DNA from: DATKIY01 sp963726755
GTDB lineage: Bacteria; Actinomycetota; Actinomycetes; JAHEKZ01
Length of the DNA stretch: 64,000 bases
Direction of reading: 5' to 3'
Assembly: GCA_963726755.1 (NCBI GenBank)
Contig: CAVSDB010000001.1
Span: forward strand, 496,001-560,000
The stretch's first letter is position 1. Each line of letters begins with the position of its first letter. Both the position numbers and the translations under genes were made by a program. The notes beneath the pieces are model-generated. The model saw only the letters and a program-made list of their open reading frames with translations, did no database searches and had not been told where the DNA came from. Positions 51,939-60,566 of the stretch are shown here, in pieces.

Positions 51939-52560
51939 CGGAGTGCTGGAGATACGGCCAGCGTCCAAGGAGCGCTTCGACGACGTCGCCACGATGCTCG
52001 CCCCGAAGATTGCGGACTCTCCGGCGTGCTGGTGTTTGTCCTATCGACTGACTTCGGCCGAGAATCACCGACTCGCGCCAGCCGATCGGGCGCAGGTGGT
52101 GCGTGAACTGTGCGGCCGCGAAATCGCTCCTGGACTGCTGGCCTACATCGACGAGACTGTCGTCGGCTGGTGCGCGGTTGGACCACGGTCTTCTTTCGGA
52201 CGATTAGTCCGGTCACGGACCATTCCAGCCTTTGACGATCAACCGGTCTGGAGCGTGGTCTGCTTTGTGGTTCGTCCCGGACATCGTCGCCAGGGAGTCG
52301 CTTTCGCGTTACTCCTTGGCGCAGTCGACTACGCGGCGAGTTGCGGAGCTGAGATTGTTGAAGGCTATCCCGTTGATCCGAAAGGTACTCGAGTGAGTAC
52401 GCCCCTTGCCTACATTGGGACGGCGTCGATGTTCGAGCGCGCCGGTTTCGTTCGGGTGGAACAGACAGCAGCACGAAGTGGCGGACTGCCGAGGTGGCGG
52501 ATGCGTCTTAGTCTCGAAAATGTCGAGATCCGGTCAGTCACAGTTGAGGAGCCCCGATGA
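51916..52560 (+). CDS. GNAT family N-acetyltransferase
   Basis: A 214-residue GNAT protein. The conserved VVCFVVRPGHRRQGVAFALL near residue 116 includes the acetyl-CoA pyrophosphate loop, and a GEIVEGYP-like AEIVEGYPVD and SMFERAGFVRV complete the fold. The Cys-Trp-Cys N-terminal segment (ACWCLSYRL) is characteristic of one actinobacterial subgroup. The substrate is unknown. It overlaps the transporter gene by 23 nt and the next gene by 4 nt. Confidence 0.85.
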   Translation: MKGSRLPSGVLEIRPASKERFDDVATMLAPKIADSPACWCLSYRLTSAENHRLAPADRAQVVRELCGREIAPGLLAYIDETVVGWCAVGPRSSFGRLVRSRTIPAFDDQPVWSVVCFVVRPGHRRQGVAFALLLGAVDYAASCGAEIVEGYPVDPKGTRVSTPLAYIGTASMFERAGFVRVEQTAARSGGLPRWRMRLSLENVEIRSVTVEEPR

Positions 52561-53045
52561 CAGAAACCCAAGACACCGCAAACCCGTCGGGGCCAGAACT
52601 CGATGCAGCTGAGGAGAGACGATTGGCGGCCGGTCTCTTCAACCACACATGGGACTTGTTGGGTCTTGAGTCGCGTACACCTGAACAAGACGACGCGATG
52701 GTGCACGCTGCCCATGCCAGCCGCTGGCACTGGGGCAACATCGGAGGTCCGACCGAACTCGCAGTTGGGGAGTGGCAGTGCAGCCGCGTGTACGCCGTAC
52801 TCGGGTACGGCGATGCATCACTTCGACACGCGGAACGATGTCTGCAACTGTGTGAGGCGAACGAAGTCGATGCTTACGTACCAGCCTCGGCGCACGAGGC
52901 GATTGCTAGGGCGTACGCAGTTCTCGGCGATAAGGAGTCCGCGGTACGTCACCGCGACCTGGCTGCCGGGATTGCCGAGCAACTCGACGACCCCGACGAT
53001 CGCGCCATTGTTGACGCTGACCTTGAGACTTTGCCGATCGACTGA
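52557..53045 (+). CDS. Helical (TPR-like) protein of unknown function
   Basis: A 162-residue, mostly helical, acidic protein. Pairs of helices such as GLFNHTWDLLGLESRT, AVGEWQCSRVYAVLGYGDAS and AHEAIARAYAVLGDKESAV have tetratricopeptide-like spacing, with HAAHASRWHWG in between. I recognise it as a recurring actinobacterial hypothetical but with no known activity. Its ATG overlaps the acetyltransferase stop (ATGA), so the two are made together. Confidence 0.75.
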   Translation: MTETQDTANPSGPELDAAEERRLAAGLFNHTWDLLGLESRTPEQDDAMVHAAHASRWHWGNIGGPTELAVGEWQCSRVYAVLGYGDASLRHAERCLQLCEANEVDAYVPASAHEAIARAYAVLGDKESAVRHRDLAAGIAEQLDDPDDRAIVDADLETLPID

Positions 53046-53123
53046 CGACTGGGAAACCGTTGACGAGTGTGCCAGCGTTTGATTGACTACACGGGTCCAT
53101 CTGGTTCGAGGGGGGAGTTCTCA

Positions 53124-53513
53124 ATGAGGTCGTTCCGGTGGGTTCCGGTTGTTGTACTGGGCCTTGTCGCGGGGTCGCTCGTTGTGTCATCGGGAGCAGC
53201 CGCCGACGAGGCGGTTACGAGTCCTGCGTCTGTTGATCGTCAAGCTCCCACTTGCATGTCGAAGTCGACTTACCAGGAAATCAAAAAGAAGATGACCTAC
53301 AGCAAGGTGAAAAAGATCACTAAGGGTCAGAAGGCCGCCTTCAAAATTCCCGGCACAGATAACCCCTACTTCATTTATGAGGGTTGTGGTTGGACAGGCG
53401 GAAAAGGTGTGCTGTTGACCTTCGAGCGCTCAACTCTCACAGATCCCCTCAGGTCCGCCAAACTCACCGACAAGCGGCTAAATCCATGTGGAACTGTCCC
53501 GGTCTGCGCATGA
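53124..53513 (+). CDS. Small secreted protein, possibly BLIP/SmpA-like fold
   Basis: A 129-residue protein. ATG 53124 is chosen because GGGGGGAG precedes it and a clean signal peptide follows (FRWVPVVVLGLVAGSLVVSS to GAAADE). The mature part has YQEIKKKMTYSKVKKITKG, then Cys residues in GCGW and the C-terminal CGTVPVC. The arrangement (helix-turn-helix 'x-I-x-x-M-x-x-x-x-V' followed by a beta sheet) recalls the SmpA/beta-lactamase-inhibitor fold. This is a weak structural resemblance, not an assignment. Confidence 0.7.
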   Translation: MRSFRWVPVVVLGLVAGSLVVSSGAAADEAVTSPASVDRQAPTCMSKSTYQEIKKKMTYSKVKKITKGQKAAFKIPGTDNPYFIYEGCGWTGGKGVLLTFERSTLTDPLRSAKLTDKRLNPCGTVPVCA

Positions 53514-53547
53514 GTGGGGCCCGCTGACCTTCTTACGAGTGTTCGTG

Positions 53548-54207
53548 TCAGTGGAGAAGGAGTCGCGGCCAGGCGTCGATGAGCCATTCGGTGAATTGAG
53601 CGGGCGTCCAACCGCGCTCGCGAACGATCAGGTCCCAGTATTCGGCAGAATTCATGGTCCAGACGATGTCAGCAACCTGGTCGTCGGTGAGGTCGTCTCG
53701 AAGTTCTCCGGTGCTGCGCAAATCCGTGGCGAATCTCCGCATGTTGGTGGCGCGACGTTCGGTGATCTGCGTCCACAACTCCGCGCACTCAGTGTCCGAG
53801 GTCGCAGCGTCGCGCAGTGCGAGGAAGACAGGGGCCATACGTTCCTGGATAGCCGTGATCGCGTGCGCATAGATGGTGAGCTTGTCCACGGCAGTACTGG
53901 CCTCGCCGATCCGGATGACATAGTCCCGTTTATCCGCGGGGACCGCTTGATCCGTACCGGAGATCGCAGTCTCGACCAGTTCTCGAAGTAGTGCAGGTTT
54001 GCGCCCGACCGTGGCGTAGATCGTGTCGACTGATACCCGCGCAAGACTTGCGATTTCGGCGATCGTCGTCGCGCTGTATCCATTGCTCGCGAACAGTTCC
54101 CGTGCTGCAGCAAGCACGGCGTGCCGGGTTGCGGCCGCTTGCTCGACGCGTCGGGGGGAGTGATACCCGCGCTTGCCCTCGCCCGATGCCTTGACTCCCT
54201 GACTCAT
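53548..54207 (-). CDS. TetR family transcriptional regulator
   Basis: A 219-residue repressor with helix-turn-helix TRHAVLAAARELFASNGYSA, then TTIAEIASLARVSVDTIYATVGRK (about residues 28-72). ATG 54207 is preferred to 54231 because GAGG lies 9 nt upstream. A 19-bp dyad lies 23 nt upstream of the start, in the gap shared with the divergent 101-residue gene. Regulation of both genes is likely. Confidence 0.88.
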   Translation of the reverse strand: MSQGVKASGEGKRGYHSPRRVEQAAATRHAVLAAARELFASNGYSATTIAEIASLARVSVDTIYATVGRKPALLRELVETAISGTDQAVPADKRDYVIRIGEASTAVDKLTIYAHAITAIQERMAPVFLALRDAATSDTECAELWTQITERRATNMRRFATDLRSTGELRDDLTDDQVADIVWTMNSAEYWDLIVRERGWTPAQFTEWLIDAWPRLLLH

Positions 54208-54229
54208 CAGTCGTAACCTCAAAGTATTC

Positions 54230-54248
54230 ATCCGAAAGAGATTCGGAT
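54230..54248. promoter_or_regulatory. TetR operator in divergent promoter
   Basis: ATCCGAA-AGAGA-TTCGGAT is a perfect inverted repeat with 7-bp arms. It sits between the TetR start (54207, minus) and the small gene start (54272, plus), the usual place for a TetR autoregulatory site. Confidence 0.6.
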
Positions 54249-54271
54249 CAATATACCAGGGAGGTCAGGTC

Positions 54272-54577
54272 ATGGTCTACGCCTACATTCAGGACGTCCC
54301 GATTGGTGAGGACCTTTACCGCCGGATCATCGACGACCTCGGCCCGGAACCGCTGGCCGGTTCACTTCTGCACCTGTGTGTTCGGCAGCCGGACGGTGGA
54401 CTGCGCTATATCGACGTGTGGGAGTCCGAAGCTGCCTGCGCTCGTGCCTTCGAGGACCGAATTCACCCGGCAGTTGATGCCGCGTTCGGTGGCAACCGAC
54501 CTGCCGGTGAACCCGCGGTCCACCGCCTGGAAGTACTGCACGCCACTGGCTCACTGCTGGCTGCGACACCGTCCTGA
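54272..54577 (+). CDS. Small protein of unknown function (ABM-like)
   Basis: A 101-residue protein with an alternation of strands and helices resembling dimeric alpha/beta-barrel (ABM) proteins: MVYAYIQDVPIGEDLYRRII, then LLHLCVRQPDGGLRYIDVW and ACARAFEDRIHPAVDAAF. It has no signal peptide. GGGAGG precedes the ATG. It is divergent from the TetR gene across a dyad operator and is the probable regulated target. Ligand or enzyme activity unknown. Confidence 0.78.
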   Translation: MVYAYIQDVPIGEDLYRRIIDDLGPEPLAGSLLHLCVRQPDGGLRYIDVWESEAACARAFEDRIHPAVDAAFGGNRPAGEPAVHRLEVLHATGSLLAATPS

Positions 54578-54640
54578 CCGGACTCCTACCGGGCGTAGCC
54601 TCAAAGGAGGAAGCAGTCGCAACCGAAGGGACGTGGCGCT

Positions 54641-55174
54641 GTGATTCGATCCCGTCGCGGTAAGTCAGTCGCAATTTTGAGCACCGTGGTCGCCCTTGGG
54701 GCTCTACTCGTTCCTGCCTCGGGTGCGTTGGCCCAGGGAACGACCGCTCGCCCGCATGCCCCTGCGTGTACCAACTCCGACGTCAAAGCGTCCTATCGAG
54801 GCGGCGGCGGTGCCGCTGGTCAGATACTCGGTCGGATTGTTCTGAAGAACGTCTCTTCTGACCGCTGCTCAATTCGCGGATTCGGCGGGCTGATTTACGT
54901 GCATGGCGCGAGCAGGGACCAGGTCGGCGCTGGCGCTCGCAAGGCACCAGGTACACCGGTGAAGACGGTTTTGCTGCGGCCAGGAGAAAAGGCCGTCAGC
55001 CAAATCTCAGAGACCGAAGCCGGTAACTATCCAAAGCACAAGTGCGAACCAAGGCACGTGAGTGGCTTTCTCGTGTCAGTGCCAAACGCCAGCGGTTCAC
55101 AGTTCATCGCGCACAGCACGACGGGCTGCGAGAACTTGCATGTGCACCTGCTGTCGCACCGCGCGTTCAAATAG
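54641..55174 (+). CDS. Secreted DUF4232 protein
   Basis: A 177-residue exported protein: basic RSRRGK, hydrophobic SVAILSTVVALGALLVPASG and a probable ALA-Q cleavage. The mature part fits DUF4232, an actinobacterial beta-sandwich domain: CTNSDVKASYRG, GRIVLKNVSSDRCSIRGFGG and a C-terminal disulfide (TTGCENLHVHLL). The start is GTG 54641 (shown as the frame start). Function unknown; family members are often lipoproteins or surface proteins, but there is no lipobox here. Confidence 0.82.
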   Translation: MIRSRRGKSVAILSTVVALGALLVPASGALAQGTTARPHAPACTNSDVKASYRGGGGAAGQILGRIVLKNVSSDRCSIRGFGGLIYVHGASRDQVGAGARKAPGTPVKTVLLRPGEKAVSQISETEAGNYPKHKCEPRHVSGFLVSVPNASGSQFIAHSTTGCENLHVHLLSHRAFK

Positions 55175-55176
55175 TT

Positions 55177-56718
55177 CTAGTGGGTACGTGCCCAGTCGGT
55201 TGCGACGTCTGACCCACCTTCGACGCTGATGCGTGCTCCGAAGCGGACCAGCGTTGGGATCGGAACGACCTTGCCGGCGATGAGCGCCTGACCTTGACCG
55301 AACGCGGTCGCTCGTTCGAGGAGGGCTTGCGGAACGAAGGAGAAAAGTCCAGCGAGGCTGTCGACGTCGGCGACTGAGTTCATCCGCATGAGCATGAGGT
55401 TGTCGCACTGCGACACCACGTTCTCGTGGACCTTTTGGGGCCGCTGAGTCGAAACGAGCAAGTAGAGGCCGAACTTGCGTCCCTCGGCTGCGATCCGGAT
55501 CGCGAAGTCGGTCGCCATCGACTGCAAGGGGGAGTCAGGCAACTGCGGGCAGACGTTGTGGGCCTCATCGATGACGATGAGCACCGGACGACGCTCGTTG
55601 CGACGAGCCCATAGGTGTTCCAACACCGCATGCGCGACCAGTGACTTCTCTTCTGGGTTGCCAAGGGTGCCGGTGTCGATGATCAGGGCGCGCCAGTCGT
55701 CGTCGTCAAGCTCCTCAAGGATTGAACCGGCTTGGCCGCGAGCCCAGATTCCCCATCGGTCGGCACCGAGGTTGCGGATTCGGCGGATCAGGCTTCGCGC
55801 CTGACTCCCAGTCTCCTCGTCCGCTGCGTCTGACTCCAGCCGAGCCAGCGCGGCTGGACCCTTTTCCGCCTCAAGGACTTCGCGAAGCGTGGCGTAGTCC
55901 TCTGCGTCCTTGATCGGGTCGAGCCGGAGGATCGCAGCCCAGGCGGCTTCGTCCAATTGACCGAACCTTAGGCGCAGCCGATCATCGCCGCCGTCCGGGC
56001 GACGGACTCGGATGCGTGGCGCCAACTGAGTCAGGCGAGCGGCAAGTGTCGCATCGGCATCCGGTCGAGGTGTGTCGAGATGCACGAAGTCGGAGTTCGG
56101 ATCGATCACGATGATGCGCAACTCAGTGTCGATCAGCAGCCGCTCCAACACGACTCCCAGTGAGTATGTTTTTCCGGATCCGGACTGCCCACACAAGAAC
56201 GTGTGCCGATCGAACCCCGAAGCGTCGAGAGTTGCTGGGACTGGTTCGGCGATCAGTGCGAGCTCACCGATCTCGAGTCGGGCAGCGTCCACATTTGCCT
56301 GGTCAAAGAATGCCTCGACTTCGGCTGCGCTCGACGCTTCGATCGCTGCGTCGACGAATGGTTCGCCGTCGCCAACCAGGATCCGGCCAGTGCCCTCGAT
56401 GAGCCGTAGTCGTACCCGGCTACTCAACTCAAGAGGTCCGCCACCGCCGAGGCCTGATTCGTCGAGGCTCGCGCCGGTCGATGGTCCTTCGCGGACCGAC
56501 AGCACTTCGTCAAGCACTTGGCCGAGCGCGCGGCGTTCACCATCGACCAGCGTGACGAACCCGCCAGGGGAGAAGACCTTGGAACCGATGGGAGCCTGAT
56601 ACGTAAAGGTGTGGCCATCTACCGATGTCGCCTCGGCCACGAAGGCAGCTTCCAGCCGGCGCTGAAGTGAGCGGAAGTCGACGAGTGCATTGGTCAGACT
56701 GGCAGCGTTGTCATTCAC
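55177..56718 (-). CDS. HerA/DUF87-type ATP-binding protein
   Basis: A 513-residue P-loop ATPase (GTG start at 56718). The N-terminal 150 residues form a HAS-barrel-like part (FTYQAPIGSKVFSPGGFVTL, VRLRLIEGTGRILVGD). The DUF87/HerA core has Walker A CGQSGSGKTYS near residue 177, LRIIVIDPNSDFVHLD and Walker B PVLIVIDEAHNVCP near 390, then LLVSTQRPQKVHENVVSQCD and a tail arginine-finger region. HerA-type hexameric translocases act with NurA nucleases in DNA-end processing, or in defence systems; no nuclease gene is adjacent here. The role is undetermined. Confidence 0.85.
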   Translation of the reverse strand: MNDNAASLTNALVDFRSLQRRLEAAFVAEATSVDGHTFTYQAPIGSKVFSPGGFVTLVDGERRALGQVLDEVLSVREGPSTGASLDESGLGGGGPLELSSRVRLRLIEGTGRILVGDGEPFVDAAIEASSAAEVEAFFDQANVDAARLEIGELALIAEPVPATLDASGFDRHTFLCGQSGSGKTYSLGVVLERLLIDTELRIIVIDPNSDFVHLDTPRPDADATLAARLTQLAPRIRVRRPDGGDDRLRLRFGQLDEAAWAAILRLDPIKDAEDYATLREVLEAEKGPAALARLESDAADEETGSQARSLIRRIRNLGADRWGIWARGQAGSILEELDDDDWRALIIDTGTLGNPEEKSLVAHAVLEHLWARRNERRPVLIVIDEAHNVCPQLPDSPLQSMATDFAIRIAAEGRKFGLYLLVSTQRPQKVHENVVSQCDNLMLMRMNSVADVDSLAGLFSFVPQALLERATAFGQGQALIAGKVVPIPTLVRFGARISVEGGSDVATDWARTH

Positions 56719-56783
56719 ATGAGAAACAGTAGCCTCGCTAGTGAGACGTCCCAGCAGCACGCACGATCGGACGGGAGGACGAG

Positions 56784-57644
56784 ATGACCGTCCAAGGATC
56801 TGCGTTCCCGGTTGATCCCACCAACGCCGAACAGGCCAGCGACTGGGACGGGGCGAACGGTGAGTACTGGGCTAAGTACTCCAAGGAGCACGAACGCCTG
56901 CTCGGAGTGTTCGACAGCACGTTGCTCGAGGCCGGAGCTGTGGAGTCCAACGATCGATGCCTTGACGTCGGTTGCGGGACGGGGGCTACCACTCTTGTCC
57001 TGGCCGGTCGGGCAGTTGACGGTTCGGCGATGGGACTGGACCTGTCGGGACCCATGCTCAAAATCGCGCGCGACACCGCTCATCGCAGGTCGGTCAGAAA
57101 TGTCGAGTTTGTTCACGGCGACGCCCAGGTGCATCCCTTCGAACCGTCGTCTTTTGACGTAGCGGTCAGTCGTATGGGGTGCATGTTCTTTGGCGATCCC
57201 GCGAAAGCGTTTGCCAACATCGGACGTGCGCTTCGTCCCGGTGGACGCCTCGCTATCGCAGTATGGCGGGCACCTGAACTCAACAGATGGATCACTGCGA
57301 TCGATGAGGCATTCGAGGAATCGCCTGCCGACGAGGCTCCAGCTGACTCGAGCGGCTACACCCCTGGACCGTTCTCACTGGCCGACCAGAATCTGTGTGC
57401 GTCGCTGATTTCCAACGCGGGCTTTGTGGATGTCAGCGTCGACGCACTCAAAATCCCGCTGGCCTTTGGGAACGTCAACGACGCACAGGTGTTCCTGGAA
57501 ACCTGGATTGATGACGACGTCGACGCAGAGGGACGGGAGCGTGCCGTCACTTCGCTGCGCCAACTCCTCGTTGAGAACGAGTCCGCCCAAGGTGTGCTCC
57601 TGGAGTCAGCGACGTGGCTCATCACAGCGCGGCGGCCTAACTGA
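56784..57644 (+). CDS. Class I SAM-dependent methyltransferase
   Basis: A 286-residue methyltransferase of the UbiE/COQ5-like type: CLDVGCGTGATTLVLAG (motif I, about 53-69), GLDLSGPMLKIAR (acidic loop), FDVAVSRMGCMFFGDPAKAF (motif IV) and LRPGGRLAIAVWR. The N-terminal WDGANGEYWAKYSKEHERLL is typical of small-molecule methyltransferases. The substrate is unknown. It is divergent from the HerA-like gene and overlaps the convergent YdeI-like gene by 8 nt. Confidence 0.85.
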   Translation: MTVQGSAFPVDPTNAEQASDWDGANGEYWAKYSKEHERLLGVFDSTLLEAGAVESNDRCLDVGCGTGATTLVLAGRAVDGSAMGLDLSGPMLKIARDTAHRRSVRNVEFVHGDAQVHPFEPSSFDVAVSRMGCMFFGDPAKAFANIGRALRPGGRLAIAVWRAPELNRWITAIDEAFEESPADEAPADSSGYTPGPFSLADQNLCASLISNAGFVDVSVDALKIPLAFGNVNDAQVFLETWIDDDVDAEGRERAVTSLRQLLVENESAQGVLLESATWLITARRPN

Positions 57645-58071
57645 GATTCGCGATGGCTTTCGCGATGCGGCGTTCGCGAGTCTGCGGTTGCTTCGCCTCC
57701 TCGATCCCTCGCACGTATTCCTTGCGGTTGGTGAACGACAATGCGTCGAATCGTGCGCGCGTTCCGGGTGCCGCCTTCATCGCTGCTGCAAAGTCCTTGG
57801 GCACTTCGACGGTGCGCGGAGTTTCGTCGAGCGTGATGTCGATCTCGACCTTGTCACCAGCCTTAACTCCTGCCGCTTCGCGATTCTCGGCACTGAGCGG
57901 TACCCGATTGGCGCCCGCGTACGGCATGACGGTCGTTCGGTAGGAGTGTTTGCGAATTCGTATGATTACGGCTGGACGCTTACCGCCACCAAGCTTCTCG
58001 ACCACGGTGTCAGGCACAACGAAGCCGGTAGCGGTCTTGCCGCCAAGTTCGATTGTGGTTCGGAATTTCAT
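57637..58071 (-). CDS. DUF1905/OmdA family protein (YdeI-like)
   Basis: A 144-residue protein. The N-terminal DUF1905 barrel (FRTTIELGGKTATGFVVPDT, RTTVMPYAGANRVPLSAENR) is followed by the OmdA-type helical end (VEVPKDFAAAMKAAPGTRARF, TNRKEYVRGIEEAKQPQTRE). ATG 58071 is chosen because the upstream part of the frame is non-native. Family members are linked to bacteriocin protection, without a clear mechanism. Confidence 0.85.
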   Translation of the reverse strand: MKFRTTIELGGKTATGFVVPDTVVEKLGGGKRPAVIIRIRKHSYRTTVMPYAGANRVPLSAENREAAGVKAGDKVEIDITLDETPRTVEVPKDFAAAMKAAPGTRARFDALSFTNRKEYVRGIEEAKQPQTRERRIAKAIANLS

Positions 58072-58087
58072 GGCGAAAGTATGGCAG

Positions 58088-59138
58088 TTACTTGGTGAGC
58101 GTGACCTTCGATAGGCCGTGAGGACGGTCGACGTCGAGTCCCTGCTGCACACCAAGGCGAAGGGCGGCGACCTGCCCGAACACCACCGCTACGAAGTCGA
58201 AGAGCCAACTGGGCAGTTCGCCGGGGATTCTGTGAACGGTGTGCGCGAACACGTCGTCACTTTCACCGGGAACGATCGCCGTGACGTCTACGCCTTCGTC
58301 GGCAAGTTGGCGAGTCAACTGATTCCAGTAATTGCCGGCGTAGTCAGGTGAAGCGATCACCCAGAGGCTCGAGCCTGGACCGTTGGCCGCGATGGGACCG
58401 TGCAGCAGGTCTGGTACCGCGTACGCCTCCGCGCGGATGCGGGCTACCTCGCGGATCTTCAGTGCAGTCTCAGATGCCGTCGCGAATCCGGTGCCACGTC
58501 CCACCGCTGTTAGCGACGTTTGCACAGGGAATTCAGACTGCAGCGCCGCGTTTGCTGTCGAGCGCGAATGCGGACTCGACGCACGTGGATAGCAGGTCGG
58601 GAAGTTGTTCCAGACCGTCACTCAATCGGATTCCGCCTGCGCCGATGGTCAGCTGAATCAGTGCTTGCATGGTGGCGGTGTACGTCTTTGTCGCCGCCAC
58701 AGATCGCTCGGTTCCAGCGAGCAGAGGGATGACCACGTCAGCCACGAGAGCGAGCGGTGAGGCGACGTCGTTGGTTATGGCAATGGTTGGACGACCCTGG
58801 AGTCGTGCCGCCGCCAGAACACCGACGACGTCGGGGGACTGCCCGGACTGCGAGATGCCCAGCACAGCGGCGCCGTCCAGCCGTGGTCCAGAGCCATCGG
58901 CATACAGCGAGGGCGTCGCCAAGTATGTGCTCAGACCGATCGCGCGTCCCAACAGGTATTGGCCGTAGCGTGCTGCGTTGTCCGAGGATCCACGGGCAGC
59001 CACGACGAGGTGAGTGACGTCGGAGCGGGCCAGTAGACGTCCAGCCTCATCGGCTGCTGGTTTGCCCAGCGGGTTTCGGCGCGCGAGTAGTTCCGGCTGC
59101 TCTCGGATCTCCTGCTCAAGCATGCTTCCGATCGACAT
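58088..59138 (-). CDS. Double-SIS-domain sugar isomerase/deaminase (GlmS/NagB-II-like), one frame break
   Basis: Read across one break near 58558 this is a two-SIS-domain protein of about 349 residues without the glutaminase domain of GlmS. First half: HLVVAARGSSDNAARYGQYL, VLGISQSGQSPDVV and GTERSVAATKTYTA. Second half: TAVGRGTGFATASETALKIR, EAYAVPDLLHGPIA and a terminal GLDVDRPHGLSKVTLTK resembling the GlmS end. The layout fits GlmS-like isomerases such as NagB-II or fructosamine deglycases acting on amino-sugar phosphates. ATG 59138 begins MSIGSMLEQEI. It is divergent from the aminomutase-like gene across a motif shared with 62934. Confidence 0.82.
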
Positions 59139-59141
59139 AGT

Positions 59142-59153
59142 ATACAGAGTACA
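59142..59153. promoter_or_regulatory. Shared ATACARAGTACA motif, copy 1
   Basis: ATACAGAGTACA lies directly upstream of the SIS gene start and 64 nt upstream of the aminomutase-like gene. A near-identical copy (11 of 12) is at 62934, before the binding-protein gene. A GntR regulator is encoded between them, so this is its likely operator. Confidence 0.5.
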
Positions 59154-59216
59154 TTCCCTTAGACCACGCACAGCAAGGACGTGCATTCGGCTCGTCTTGC
59201 GAGAGGACTCCAGAGA

Positions 59217-60561
59217 ATGACCTTCGAGCAGAGTTACGCCGCGAAGACTCCGAAATCTCAGGCGCTGTTCGAACGCGCGAGCCGGTCCATCCCGGGTGGG
59301 GCTGGCAGCAGTGCTCGCACGGTGGGCTTTGGCTGGTCGCCTTACCCGCCGTTCATTGCTGAGGGCAGTGGGTCGCGACTACGCGATGTCGACGGGAATG
59401 AGTACATCGACTACTTGCTCGGTCTAGGTCCGATGATTCTGGGCCACCGGCACCCAGTGGTTACCGCAGCGGTGGCTGACGCGATCACCAACTACGGAAC
59501 CTGCTTCGGCTTGCCGTACCCACTTGGAAGTCGAAGCGGCCGAAAAGGTCGTGGCGGCAGTCCCCGGGATCGAACAAGTTCGCTTCACAAACTCCGGTAG
59601 TGAAGCGGTCGGAACCGCGGTGCGTCTGGCACGGGCAACGACCGGTCGTCGACTGGTGATCAGGTTCGAGGGTCACTATCACGGTTGGCAAGACGTCGTT
59701 TATTGGAGCAACCACGTTGACCCTGCCGTTGCCGGACCAGCGTCGAGCCCTCGCCCGGTGGCAGCCGGACCTGGCGTGCCGTTGGAACTGTCGGACACGC
59801 TGATCGTCCTTACCTGGAACGACCCCGAGAGTTTCCTTCGGGTGATGGCCGAACGCGGGGACGAGGTGGCGGCGGTTATCACCGAACCAGCCGTCTTTAA
59901 CACCGGTTGCATCCTTCCCGAGCCGGGCTACCTGGAATTGCTTCGGGAGCAGACGACGCGTTACGGATCGATGCTCATCTTCGACGAGGTCATTTCGGGT
60001 TTCCGATTTGCTCGAGGGGGCGCGCAAGAATGGTTCGGCGTCACTCCTGATCTCACGACGCTCGCCAAGGGACTCGGAGGAGGCTTTCCCGTTGCAGCCA
60101 TTGGTGGTAGTCGCGAAGCGATGCGGATGATCGCCGAGGGACGCTATTCACACTCGGGCACTTACAACGCGAACGTCGTGCAATGTGCCGCGGTCTCGGC
60201 AACGATGGATGTGCTTGCTGAACCTGGGTTATACGAACGGCAGCGTGCGCTGGGGAACCGGTTGGCCGATGGACTCCAGAAGCTTGCTGCTGATGCTGGC
60301 ATTCCAGCCTCAGTTGAGGGGATCGGGACGGTATTCCAACTCTGGTTCTCCGATCACAAGATTCGAAACTGGCGGGACGCTGAGCAGTACGCCGACGAAG
60401 CGCGGTTCACTCGTTGGTATCAAGAGATGCTGCTTCGCGGTGTGCTCATGCATCCACTGCAATTCGAAAACCTCTTCGTCTCGCTGGTGCACACTGACGA
60501 AGACATCGACCTGACGTTGGTCGCCGCCGCGGAGGCACTCGACGTGCTCTCTGGAGAGTAG
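59217..60561 (+). CDS. Glutamate-1-semialdehyde-aminomutase-like PLP enzyme, one frame break
   Basis: Read across one break near 59531 (one extra G, restoring YPLEVEAAEKVV) this is a class-III PLP enzyme of about 447 residues. Markers: FERASRSIPGGAGSSARTVG at the start, VRFTNSGSEAVGTAVRLARA, FEGHYHGWQD, DEVISGFRFARGGAQEWFG and the PLP lysine in TTLAKGLGGGFPVAA. It resembles GSA-aminomutases, but the sugar-type neighbours make haem synthesis unlikely; an aminomutase or transaminase on a catabolic substrate is more probable. ATG 59217 is used because upstream codons are not conserved. GntR follows after 5 nt. Confidence 0.84.
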
Positions 60562-60566
60562 GAACC

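Noticed and set aside
59217..60561. hemL (haem biosynthesis) assignment
   Set aside because: The fold and motifs match the GSA-aminomutase group, but no haem gene is nearby and the operon holds GntR and FGGY genes; only a family-level name is justified.
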